NCBI GenBank assembly: GCA_902766675.1
Contig: CACXEN010000105.1
Coordinates: 1-11,224 of the forward strand
DNA from: an uncultured Erysipelotrichaceae bacterium
Lineage (GTDB): Bacteria > Bacillota_I > Bacilli_A > Erysipelotrichales > Erysipelotrichaceae
Length of the DNA: 11,224 nucleotides
Reading direction: 5' to 3'
The notes below the pieces were generated by a model. The model had not been told where the DNA came from and ran no database searches. It saw nothing but the letters and a program-made list of their open reading frames with translations. This document shows positions 1 to 7,428 of this stretch, piece by piece (within the stretch, counting starts at the first letter, position 1; every line of letters starts with the position of its first letter). Both the position numbers and the translations under genes were made by a program.

Positions 1-396
1 AAATGGTATTTCCAAACGCATATAACTGTCATTACCTTGCATTGGTCCTGTATTTGATCTAGATCTTCTAGAGAATCCAGATCCCATACCACCACCAAAG
101 AAGGAATTTAGAATATCATCAAAATCTCCAAACCCACCAGAGAATCCTTGGAAATTACCAAAGCCTGCTCCATCCATACCAGCATGACCAAATTGATCAT
201 ATGTGGCCTTCTTTTGTGGATCGCTTAATACTTCATACGCCTCATTAATCTCTTTAAACTTTGCTTCTGCATCAGGCGCTTTATTCACATCCGGATGATA
301 TTTTTTAGCCAGTGAACGATAGGCTTTTTTTATTTCATCATCACTTGCGCCTTTAGAAATACCAAGAACTTCGTAATAATCTCTTTTGTCCGCCAT
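1..396 (-). CDS. dnaJ: Chaperone DnaJ (Hsp40), N-terminal 132 residues, cut by window edge
   Basis: Co-chaperone that delivers unfolded clients to DnaK and stimulates its ATPase in the cytoplasm. The visible part starts [12 protein letters not shown] and carries the J domain (about residues 5-70) with the HPD signature at residues 34-36, which is needed to activate DnaK. A Gly/Phe-rich segment follows (about 71-112) and contains a DIF-like FDDIL motif. The sequence then enters the first substrate-binding segment (SYMRLEIPF). The cysteine-rich zinc domain and C-terminal domains lie outside the window, so type I (DnaJ) rather than a shorter J protein is inferred from the G/F region and operon position. 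The ATG at 394-396 has GGTG four bases upstream and AAAGG further up. It is the last visible gene of hrcA-grpE-dnaK-dnaJ, 56 bases after dnaK, with a hairpin in the gap. Confidence 0.97.
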   Translation of the reverse strand, partial: MADKRDYYEVLGISKGASDDEIKKAYRSLAKKYHPDVNKAPDAEAKFKEINEAYEVLSDPQKKATYDQFGHAGMDGAGFGNFQGFSGGFGDFDDILNSFFGGGMGSGFSRRSRSNTGPMQGNDSYMRLEIPF

Positions 397-424
397 ATTT
401 CACCAGCCTTTCTATTACTCATAC

Positions 425-448
425 AAGAGTGCGGTATCCCGCACTCTT
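425..448 (-). other. Intercistronic hairpin between dnaK and dnaJ
   Basis: A perfect 10-bp inverted repeat (AAGAGTGCGG at 425-434, CCGCACTCTT at 439-448) with a 4-base loop, GATA on the transcript strand. It sits 4 bases after the dnaK stop. No run of T follows on the minus strand (GTATGAG), so it is a poor candidate for a full intrinsic terminator. Inference: it could partly attenuate dnaJ transcription, or act as a 3' stabiliser or RNase processing site that sets the DnaK to DnaJ ratio. Confidence 0.7.
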
Positions 449-452
449 ACAA

Positions 453-2294
<1,842 letters not shown>

Positions 2295-2307
2295 TCATTT
2301 CCTCCTA

Positions 2308-2826
2308 CTATTCACTAACTTTAACCATTGCCGCTCTTAATATGCGGTCTTTTAATTTATATCCTTTTTGTAATACTTCTAATACCATACCTGGCTCTAC
2401 ACCATCTTGATGCTCACTCAGTAATGCTTGATGCCAATTTGCATCAAATGGTAAATCTTTTGCTTCAATTTCAGTAACACCTTCTTTTTCTAATGCAACT
2501 TTTAATTGCTCATATATCATTTCCACACCTTTTCGGTATGCTTCATCACTAGTTTCTGTAGCTAATGCTCTTTCACAGTTATCTAATACAGGTAATATTT
2601 CAAGCGCAAAGTTTTGAATGTGATATTTACTTCTTGCTTCAAATTCTGCTTGTAATCTCTTTCTTGTATTTTCTGTATCTGCATACGCTTTCGCATATTC
2701 ATTTTTTAATATAGCGATTTCACCTTCTAATTCTTCAATTGTTTTAGAGAGTGTTTCAGAAGTGCTTACTTCTTCTTCCTTTTCAATCGCCTCTTGTTGT
2801 TTTACTTCTTTTTTCTTCTTACTCAT
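2308..2826 (-). CDS. grpE: Nucleotide exchange factor GrpE
   Basis: Releases ADP from DnaK and so resets the chaperone cycle; also a thermosensor in other bacteria. The protein is 172 residues from the ATG at 2824-2826. A Lys-rich, charged N-terminus leads into a long coiled coil (about residues 20-85, including TLSKTIEELEGEIAILKNEY), which forms the dimer stalk. The C-terminal beta domain carries the family pattern FDANWHQALLSE and then GMVLEVLQKGYKLKDRILR, ending AAMVKVSE. An in-frame GTG at 2833-2835 would add three residues, but that GTG lies inside the AGGTG ribosome binding site (2833-2837, six bases from the ATG), so the ATG is preferred. The gene overlaps the end of hrcA by 8 bases, which implies translational coupling, and dnaK follows 16 bases after the TAG stop. 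Confidence 0.97.
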   Translation of the reverse strand: MSKKKKEVKQQEAIEKEEEVSTSETLSKTIEELEGEIAILKNEYAKAYADTENTRKRLQAEFEARSKYHIQNFALEILPVLDNCERALATETSDEAYRKGVEMIYEQLKVALEKEGVTEIEAKDLPFDANWHQALLSEHQDGVEPGMVLEVLQKGYKLKDRILRAAMVKVSE

Positions 2827-3847
2827 CTTTATCACCTATTGCGTTATACATTCTTTCAATCATCCTTGCGGAATATTCCAACATGGAAATTACCATGTCA
2901 TAATTCATTCTACTTGGGCCTACTACCATCAATTCACCTGTTTCTCCATCACCTACAGAGAACTTTGATCGAACAACGGCTAGATCGTTATACCAAGTTA
3001 ATTCAGACCCTCTTTTTGTTTTTACAGCGATTGCATTTTCTTGGGTATGCATTTTTTTCCATACACCAGCATCTTCAAACATCGTCATTAATTGCTTTAA
3101 TTTTGCGATATCTGTAAATTCAGGTTGGTATAGCATTCTATCTTTGCCTGAGAAATATACATTTTCACTCGCAAAACGTACAAATGCTTTTACAAATGCT
3201 GTAAATAATAAGTCGTGTCTACCAACAACTTCACTTAATGCAGGACGGATTTCTTCCATTTTATTAACTAACTCAGAAATCCTTGTGCCACGTAATCTGT
3301 TGTTTAATACATCTGTACAAGACTCAATATCTGTAAATGGAATTTCCTCTTCAAAATGGAAATTCTTCGTTTCAGTATGTCCAGTATTTGTGATAAATAC
3401 GCAGACAATATTTTTTCCATCAATTGGGAATAATTTAATGTGTTCTAGTGATTGCTCACTTGAATCAGGCCCAATAGCACCAGATGTCATATTAGTCATT
3501 TCTGATAATATTTCACAACTCTGATGAATTGCGTCTTCTATATTTAAGTTGCTTGCATCAAAAGCATTTCTAATCGCAAGTTCCATCTTTTGATCCAAAC
3601 CGGCATTGTCTAATAGGTTTTCACAATAAAACTTATATCCTAGAGTACTTGGAATACGTCCAGAACTTGTATGTGTTTTCTCCAAATATCCCATTTCTTC
3701 AAGCACTTGCATATCATTACGAATTGTTGCACTTGAATATGGCAGGTTATATTTTTGCTGTAGCGTCTTTGAACCTACTGGTTCAGCTGATTTAATGTAT
3801 TCATCGACAATTGCTTTGAATATTTCAACTCTTCTAGGTGTCAGCAT
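2819..3847 (-). CDS. hrcA: Heat-inducible transcription repressor HrcA
   Basis: Represses class I heat-shock genes by binding CIRCE; in the family, activity depends on the GroE chaperonin, so repression is lifted when misfolded protein titrates GroE. The 342 residues match the usual length. The N-terminal winged helix-turn-helix (about 1-70) starts MLTPRRVEIFKAIVDEYI and includes recognition-helix region SSATIRNDMQVLEEMGYLEK with SGRIPS in the wing. A GAF-like middle region follows, then the conserved YQPEFTDIAKLKQL block and the C-terminal GPSRMNYDMVISMLE block. The ATG at 3845-3847 has a near-perfect AAAGGAGGT ribosome binding site (3853-3861) five bases upstream. It is the first gene of the operon, and two CIRCE operators immediately upstream indicate autoregulation. 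Its stop overlaps the grpE start. Confidence 0.98.
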   Translation of the reverse strand: MLTPRRVEIFKAIVDEYIKSAEPVGSKTLQQKYNLPYSSATIRNDMQVLEEMGYLEKTHTSSGRIPSTLGYKFYCENLLDNAGLDQKMELAIRNAFDASNLNIEDAIHQSCEILSEMTNMTSGAIGPDSSEQSLEHIKLFPIDGKNIVCVFITNTGHTETKNFHFEEEIPFTDIESCTDVLNNRLRGTRISELVNKMEEIRPALSEVVGRHDLLFTAFVKAFVRFASENVYFSGKDRMLYQPEFTDIAKLKQLMTMFEDAGVWKKMHTQENAIAVKTKRGSELTWYNDLAVVRSKFSVGDGETGELMVVGPSRMNYDMVISMLEYSARMIERMYNAIGDKDE

Positions 3848-3859
3848 GATTAACCTCCT

Positions 3860-3886
3860 TTAGCACTCTTCTTTTATGCCTGCTAA
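3860..3886. promoter_or_regulatory. CIRCE operator, gene-proximal, imperfect
   Basis: TTAGCACTC at 3860-3868 is a perfect consensus half-site. Nine bases later GCCTGCTAA (3878-3886) matches the other half (GAGTGCTAA) at 7 of 9 positions, giving 16 of 18 overall with the canonical 9-base spacer. It covers the expected transcription start (about 3881) and touches the hrcA ribosome binding site (3853-3861). HrcA bound here would block initiation or clearance. Confidence 0.85.
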
Positions 3887-3887
3887 T

Positions 3888-3916
3888 ATAGTACAACAAC
3901 CATTTAGCACTGTCAA
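3888..3916 (-). promoter_or_regulatory. SigA-type promoter of the hrcA-grpE-dnaK-dnaJ operon
   Basis: On the minus strand a perfect -35 TTGACA (3911-3916) is followed after 17 bases by TACTAT (3888-3893), 4 of 6 to TATAAT. The predicted start is near 3881, giving a leader of about 34 bases to the hrcA ATG. The -35 lies in the distal CIRCE and the predicted start lies in the proximal CIRCE, so vegetative transcription would be blocked by HrcA at both ends. Confidence 0.85.
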
Positions 3917-3930
3917 TAAGAAAGTGCTAA
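3904..3930. promoter_or_regulatory. CIRCE operator, distal, overlapping the -35 box
   Basis: TTAGCACTG (3904-3912), a 9-base spacer, then AAGTGCTAA (3922-3930). Each half differs from the consensus TTAGCACTC/GAGTGCTAA only at the innermost base, and the two changes are not complementary, leaving a perfect 8-bp inverted repeat. It is a canonical HrcA binding site placed over the promoter -35. Confidence 0.95.
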
Positions 3931-3940
3931 TTTCATTGCT

Positions 3941-3965
3941 AATAAAAAGCTCATTTCTGAGCTTT
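3941..3965 (-). terminator. Intrinsic terminator of the ftsW-rsmD-coaD-zinc ribbon cluster
   Basis: On the minus strand AAAGCTCA (3958-3965) pairs with TGAGCTTT (3946-3953) around a GAAA tetraloop, followed by a T-rich tract (TTTTTATT read across 3941-3948). The stem begins inside the stop codon (3964-3966) of the zinc-ribbon gene. It should stop read-through from the upstream cluster into the HrcA-controlled operon. Confidence 0.88.
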
Positions 3966-4458
3966 ATTTCGCATCTTTTTCATTCATATATTCTGCTAAT
4001 TCAAGCATGAATTCTTTGTCAGACTCAGGTGTAGGATGTATCACCAATTCTATTTCGTCTTCTTTCTTGTGTTCTTTCTCTTCATTATTTTCTTGTTGTA
4101 CTGGTTGCGCTTGTACTTCTTCCTTTTTTTCAGGGTGTTTAGCAATTGCGTCCAATCCATATTCTTTTAACATTTCAACAGTACGCTCTGCTTCTTCTTT
4201 TGTTAAATATTCCATTAAACAACAAGGTACTTCTTTTAAGAGTTCACGAATTTCCACAACCTTTAATCCTGTGATTCTTTGAATTGCTGTAAAAGCTGTT
4301 GTTAAATTATCAACTCTTTGTATAATCACTTTACTTTGTTCTGGATCTGCCAAATATAAATCAATTGTCTTATTCTCATTTGAGAATTGTGGTGCTCCAC
4401 ATCTTGGGCAATACATTGATAAGTCTTCAATTTCTTGCTTGCATTTTTTGCAAATCAT
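3964..4458 (-). CDS. Zinc-ribbon protein with an L7/L12 C-terminal-like domain, function unknown
   Basis: I do not know a named function for this 164-residue protein. Residues 3-20 form a short zinc ribbon, CKKC (3-6) and CPRC (17-20). Residues about 31-107 resemble the C-terminal domain of ribosomal protein L7/L12: the stretch from TGLKVVEIRELLKEVP to GLDAIAK lines up by eye without gaps over 45 residues with E. coli L12 (TGLGLKEAKDLVESAP to GAEVEVK). The preceding strand-helix is about nine residues longer than in L12. An acidic Glu/Gln/Lys-rich linker (about 109-137) leads to a short C-terminal segment ending in a likely helix (ESDKEFMLELAEYMNE). No signal peptide or membrane segment is seen, so it is probably cytoplasmic. 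Its ATG overlaps the coaD stop (ATGA), so it is cotranslated with coaD, and a terminator follows directly. The L12-like fold is inference; a role at ribosomes or in protein docking is speculation. Confidence 0.85.
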   Translation of the reverse strand: MICKKCKQEIEDLSMYCPRCGAPQFSNENKTIDLYLADPEQSKVIIQRVDNLTTAFTAIQRITGLKVVEIRELLKEVPCCLMEYLTKEEAERTVEMLKEYGLDAIAKHPEKKEEVQAQPVQQENNEEKEHKKEDEIELVIHPTPESDKEFMLELAEYMNEKDAK

Positions 4459-4949
4459 TCTGTTTCCCCATTCATTTTTTTCATGACATCATCAATAATG
4501 CAAGATGGAATGAATTCACTAATATCTCCATCATAATGTGCAATTTCCTTCACAATTGATGATGATAGGAATGAATATTTTGGTTTTGCAATCATAAATA
4601 TCGTTTCAATATTTTCATCTAATGCCATATTTGCGGTTGCTTGTTGGAGTTCATATTCATAATCTGAAACAGCACGAATGCCACGAATTAATGCTGTAGC
4701 ACCTAATTCTTTTGCCATTTCAACAGTTAGTCCCTCACCTACTACCACTTTTACATTTTGTAATCCACCAACTTCTTCTAAAGTATTCTCAATCAATTCT
4801 TTTCTTTCATCTTTTGAAAACAATGATTTTTTATTTGGGTTAGACATCACCAAAACTACAACTTCATCGAACTGTTTACTAGCACGTTCAATAATATCTA
4901 AATGTCCTTTTGTGATTGGATCAAATGTGCCTGGATAACAAACTTTCAT
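4455..4949 (-). CDS. coaD: Phosphopantetheine adenylyltransferase CoaD
   Basis: Transfers AMP from ATP to 4'-phosphopantetheine, giving dephospho-CoA, the penultimate step of coenzyme A synthesis. With the ATG start it has 164 residues, typical for the family. It shows the nucleotidyltransferase signature GTFDPITKGH (7-16; TxGH at 13-16), the substrate-binding RGIR (89-92), the YEYELQQATANM region, and the ISSTxVKE-like motif SSSIVKE (129-135) that contacts ATP. An in-frame GTG at 4953-4955 would add two residues, but it lies inside the AAGGGTG ribosome binding site (4953-4959), so the ATG at 4947-4949 is preferred. It starts 2 bases after the rsmD stop and its TGA overlaps the next gene's ATG. 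The rsmD-coaD pair is a conserved Firmicute neighbourhood. Confidence 0.98.
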   Translation of the reverse strand: MKVCYPGTFDPITKGHLDIIERASKQFDEVVVLVMSNPNKKSLFSKDERKELIENTLEEVGGLQNVKVVVGEGLTVEMAKELGATALIRGIRAVSDYEYELQQATANMALDENIETIFMIAKPKYSFLSSSIVKEIAHYDGDISEFIPSCIIDDVMKKMNGETE

Positions 4950-4951
4950 AT

Positions 4952-5506
4952 TCACCCTTCTTTCTTATAATAAGTAATCTTTGCAGTACCATAGATGTTT
5001 TCTTTTACTTTATGCAAAGTTCCAATTTCATCTTTAAATATATCATCTTTGCTAGATTCAATCACAACAATTGCTCCATCCACCAACAAATGATACTCTT
5101 CCAACAATTGTAATATTTTTTCGTTTTTTTGTTTGGCATATGGTGGATCAAGATAAACAACCATGAATTGCATATTTTCATCTGCACAATGTTTTAATGC
5201 AATTGTATCTTTCATCTTCAACACTTGGGTACGATTTTCTAATTGTAAATTTTTGATGTTCTCTTTTATTGCTTCAATTGCATGTGCATCAATATCCACA
5301 ATGATTGCTTTATCCATTCCTCTAGATAATGCTTCTAATGCATTTGCTCCAGAGCCACCATATAAATCAAGAAAGTCTCCACCATAAAACATACCACCCA
5401 AACTAGAAAAGACAGCCTCACGCACTTTATCTAATGTAGGACGCGTATGTTCCCCTTTTGGCGCAATGATTCTTCTACTGGAAAACTCTCCGGCAATGAT
5501 TCTCAT
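4952..5506 (-). CDS. rsmD: 16S rRNA (guanine(966)-N2)-methyltransferase RsmD
   Basis: Methylates N2 of G966 of 16S rRNA in the small subunit using S-adenosylmethionine. The 184 residues match the family. Visible features are the N-terminal MRIIAGEFSSRRI and RPTLDKVREAVFS (22-34), the SAM-binding motif LDLYGGSGANALEALSRG (46-63; more usually LDLFAGSG), the acidic end of the next strand VDID (70-73), and the catalytic DPPY (120-123). A Rossmann-fold methyltransferase is clear, and the RPTxDKVREA block separates RsmD from other DPPY enzymes. The ATG overlaps the ftsW stop by 4 bases (ATGA). The upstream purine-rich AAAGAAAGAAA is a weak ribosome binding site, so coupling to ftsW translation is likely. 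coaD follows 2 bases after the stop. Confidence 0.96.
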   Translation of the reverse strand: MRIIAGEFSSRRIIAPKGEHTRPTLDKVREAVFSSLGGMFYGGDFLDLYGGSGANALEALSRGMDKAIIVDIDAHAIEAIKENIKNLQLENRTQVLKMKDTIALKHCADENMQFMVVYLDPPYAKQKNEKILQLLEEYHLLVDGAIVVIESSKDDIFKDEIGTLHKVKENIYGTAKITYYKKEG

Positions 5507-6705
5507 GCAATTTCTTTCTTTCTATATTGGCTAATTACAGCTTGTGACAAACCAATACATGCCATAAATGACATGGTAGAACTACCACCTGCAGATATTA
5601 CTAATAATGGAACACCTGTTAAAGGTAATAATCCTGTTACACCGCCAATATTAAATACCATATGGATTAATAAATACATGGCAGTACCAATTAAAATAAT
5701 CTTTGCTTTTTCACTTTTTATAATCGAAGCAAAATGCAGTAAGCGGAATATAATAACGCCATATAAAAGCATTAAGAATAAGAATCCAACAAAACCTAAT
5801 TCTTCTACTAAGATGGCTAATATAAAGTCATTATGTGCAGCTGGGAAATTGGTATATTTACGAATGGATGTACCAAATCCAGTCCCAAACCATCCACCAG
5901 TCGCAAAGGATACTAAACCATTTACTAACTGATAGCCACGACCATATTTATCTTCAAATGGATTTAAAGCAGATAAGAATCTATCTTTTTGATAATCCTT
6001 TAATGGAAGACTATTGATAAATGATTCACCAGCAGGAGATAAAATATAAATTACTCCAGCAAGTGTAACCCAGAATAGAACTTTTAATACAACTTGGAAT
6101 TTACGCATTAATGCATTATTTGGAATTAGCAACACAACGCAAGTTATAAGAAATATTACAACTGCTGAACCAAAGTCTTTTTGAAGCAACATAACAATTA
6201 AAATCATTATGCCTGAAAACAAAACTGGTCTTAATAATAAATCTTTTGCGCTTTTAAATTCTTTTTTTACATCCCCACAATACGCTGCCACGATTAATAT
6301 CGTCGTTATTTTGGCAAACTCTGATGGTTGAATTGTAATACTTTGTCCAAATGCTGATAAGCTAATCCATGCTTTTGATCCGAATTGCGCATCAAACAAT
6401 AAACAAGATAACAACAATCCAACTGTAATAAAAATAACGATAGGAAATGATGTGGATCTTAAAAATGAAATCTTAAAATGATTCGCTAAATATGTCATAG
6501 CGATATATCCAAAAACTCCAAATAGAATTTGCTTAGCAACCGTTACTAACAAATATGTATTATTCCCTACTGCTAAACCCATTGCAGCAGAACCTACCAT
6601 AACAACACCAAATAGCACTAATACAATAATCGCAACATGAATTGCAACATCATAGCCCTTTGGCATCCATAAACTAAATCTCTTTTTTGTATTACTCTTA
6701 CTCAT
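5503..6705 (-). CDS. ftsW: SEDS-family peptidoglycan glycosyltransferase, FtsW-like
   Basis: Multi-pass membrane enzyme that polymerises lipid II into glycan strands with a partner class B PBP. The 400 residues contain roughly ten hydrophobic segments, starting near residue 21 after a short basic cytoplasmic N-terminus. SEDS hallmarks are QPSEFAK (126-132), DYQKDRFLSALNPFED (237-252), the extracellular GGWFGTGFG (270-278), FPAAHNDFILAILVEELGF (287-305) with D293 at the position of the essential aspartate, and GGVTGLLPLTGVPLLVISAGGSS (354-376). AHNDFI and the GVTGLLPLTG wording favour FtsW (division) over RodA (elongation), as does proximity to rsmD-coaD, but assignment within SEDS is not certain. 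The canonical SYGGSS is SAGGSS here. The ATG at 6703-6705 has no good ribosome binding site of its own, and an in-frame TAA lies just upstream, so no earlier start is possible. It is the first gene of the cluster. Confidence 0.92.
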   Translation of the reverse strand: MSKSNTKKRFSLWMPKGYDVAIHVAIIVLVLFGVVMVGSAAMGLAVGNNTYLLVTVAKQILFGVFGYIAMTYLANHFKISFLRSTSFPIVIFITVGLLLSCLLFDAQFGSKAWISLSAFGQSITIQPSEFAKITTILIVAAYCGDVKKEFKSAKDLLLRPVLFSGIMILIVMLLQKDFGSAVVIFLITCVVLLIPNNALMRKFQVVLKVLFWVTLAGVIYILSPAGESFINSLPLKDYQKDRFLSALNPFEDKYGRGYQLVNGLVSFATGGWFGTGFGTSIRKYTNFPAAHNDFILAILVEELGFVGFLFLMLLYGVIIFRLLHFASIIKSEKAKIILIGTAMYLLIHMVFNIGGVTGLLPLTGVPLLVISAGGSSTMSFMACIGLSQAVISQYRKKEIA

Positions 6706-6709
6706 AACA

Positions 6710-6737
6710 TCAAAATTTTATCATATATAGCACCTTT
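6710..6737 (-). promoter_or_regulatory. Four-codon open frame (MIKF) with strong ribosome binding site ahead of ftsW
   Basis: AAAGGTG (6731-6737 on the minus strand) lies six bases before ATG ATA AAA TTT TGA (6710-6724). The stop is 4 bases from the ftsW ATG (6703-6705), which has no close Shine-Dalgarno sequence. Inference: ribosomes may load here and reinitiate at ftsW, or the site may serve ftsW directly at an unusually long spacing of about 25 bases. Confidence 0.5.
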
Positions 6738-6758
6738 CTTTCATTTATTATTGAGTTT

Positions 6759-6767
6759 TGGTAGAAT
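6759..6767 (+). promoter_or_regulatory. Extended -10 promoter of def
   Basis: TGG followed by TAGAAT (6762-6767, 5 of 6 to TATAAT) forms an extended -10 element. The -35 region is poor (TTTCAT at 6739-6744, 17-base spacer). The predicted start is near 6774, which leaves a leader of about 9 bases that begins at the GAGGT ribosome binding site (6774-6778). No clear ftsW promoter is visible on the other strand of this 77-base divergent gap. Confidence 0.55.
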
Positions 6768-6782
6768 ATTTTCGAGGTAAAT

Positions 6783-7349
6783 ATGTTAATTAATAAAGAC
6801 ACAATTATAAAAGATACTGACCCAAAAATACGTGAAAAATCTTTAGATGTTACACTACCACTTAGTGAAGAAGATGAATCACTATTACGTGAGTTACTAC
6901 AATATGTAATAGATTCTACAGATGAAGAAAAAGCGGAAGAGCTCAATTTACAACCAGCTGTTGGAATTAGCGCCATTCAAGTTGGTATACCAAAAAAACT
7001 AACTGCAGTTGTAGTGAATGATTATGATAAAAATGGTGATCCAATCACATATCAATATATGTTAGCGAATCCTAGAATTGTATCGTCTTCTGTACAGAAA
7101 GCATATTTAGAAGCTGGTGAAGGCTGTCTATCTGTTAAAGATGTACATGAAGGATATGTTGTTAGAAATGCACGAATAAAAGTTAAGGCTTTTGATTTAT
7201 GCACAAATCAAGAAATTGAAATCCGTGCAAGAGATTATTTAGCTATTGTATTACAGCATGAAATCGATCATTTTAGTGGCATTTTATACTATGACCACAT
7301 CGATAAAAATAACCCTTTCTCGCACCCAAGTGATGCAACTAAAATATAA
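6783..7349 (+). CDS. def: Peptide deformylase
   Basis: Metalloenzyme (usually Fe2+) that removes the formyl group from the initiator methionine of nascent proteins at the ribosome exit. The 188 residues fit the longer type II enzymes of Gram-positive bacteria. The three family motifs are present: GISAIQ (61-66) for GxAAxQ, EGCLS (113-117) with metal ligand C115, and QHEIDH (158-163) with metal ligands H159 and H163 and catalytic E160. Motif 1 has Ser63 where Ala is usual. The N-terminal helix region, LSEEDESLLRELLQYVIDS, and the insertion around residues 82-90 also fit type II. The ATG follows GAGGT at 6774-6778, with an extended -10 promoter directly upstream. It is divergent from ftsW and lies 79 bases before rnjA on the same strand with no terminator between, so the two may be cotranscribed. 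Confidence 0.97.
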   Translation: MLINKDTIIKDTDPKIREKSLDVTLPLSEEDESLLRELLQYVIDSTDEEKAEELNLQPAVGISAIQVGIPKKLTAVVVNDYDKNGDPITYQYMLANPRIVSSSVQKAYLEAGEGCLSVKDVHEGYVVRNARIKVKAFDLCTNQEIEIRARDYLAIVLQHEIDHFSGILYYDHIDKNNPFSHPSDATKI

Positions 7350-7365
7350 TCTATCCCTTTAAAAA

Positions 7366-7395
7366 TTGTCTTTTATAATTTATACTATATATAAC
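7366..7395 (+). promoter_or_regulatory. Possible promoter of rnjA
   Basis: TTGTCT (7366-7371) and TATAAC (7390-7395, 5 of 6) are separated by 18 bases in the 79-base def-rnjA gap. The region is very AT-rich, and a perfect TATAAT at 7374-7379 without a matching -35 is an alternative, so the exact element is uncertain. The rnjA ribosome binding site GAGGT follows at 7415-7419. Confidence 0.4.
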
Positions 7396-7428
7396 AAATT
7401 TACTCATAAGAAATGAGGTATACATATA

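Noticed and set aside
425..448. Third CIRCE element between dnaK and dnaJ
   Set aside because: The words GAGTGC and GCACTC are in everted order with a short loop. CIRCE needs GCACTC first, a 9-base gap, then GAGTGC.
2827..2835. GTG start for grpE at 2833-2835
   Set aside because: The GTG is part of the AGGTG ribosome binding site for the ATG at 2824-2826, and no other binding site lies at a suitable distance ahead of it.
4950..4955. GTG start for coaD at 4953-4955
   Set aside because: It is inside the AAGGGTG binding site. The ATG at 4947-4949 gives the usual N-terminus MKVCYPGTFDP.
6804..6809. Perfect TATAAT on the minus strand as the ftsW promoter
   Set aside because: No -35 lies at 16-18 bases, and it is in AT-rich coding sequence of def. 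It cannot be ruled out but is not supported enough to list.
6710..6976. 88-codon minus-strand frame covering the start of def
   Set aside because: It is antisense to the well-supported def gene, is serine-rich without a recognisable domain, and only its last four codons have a plausible start context.
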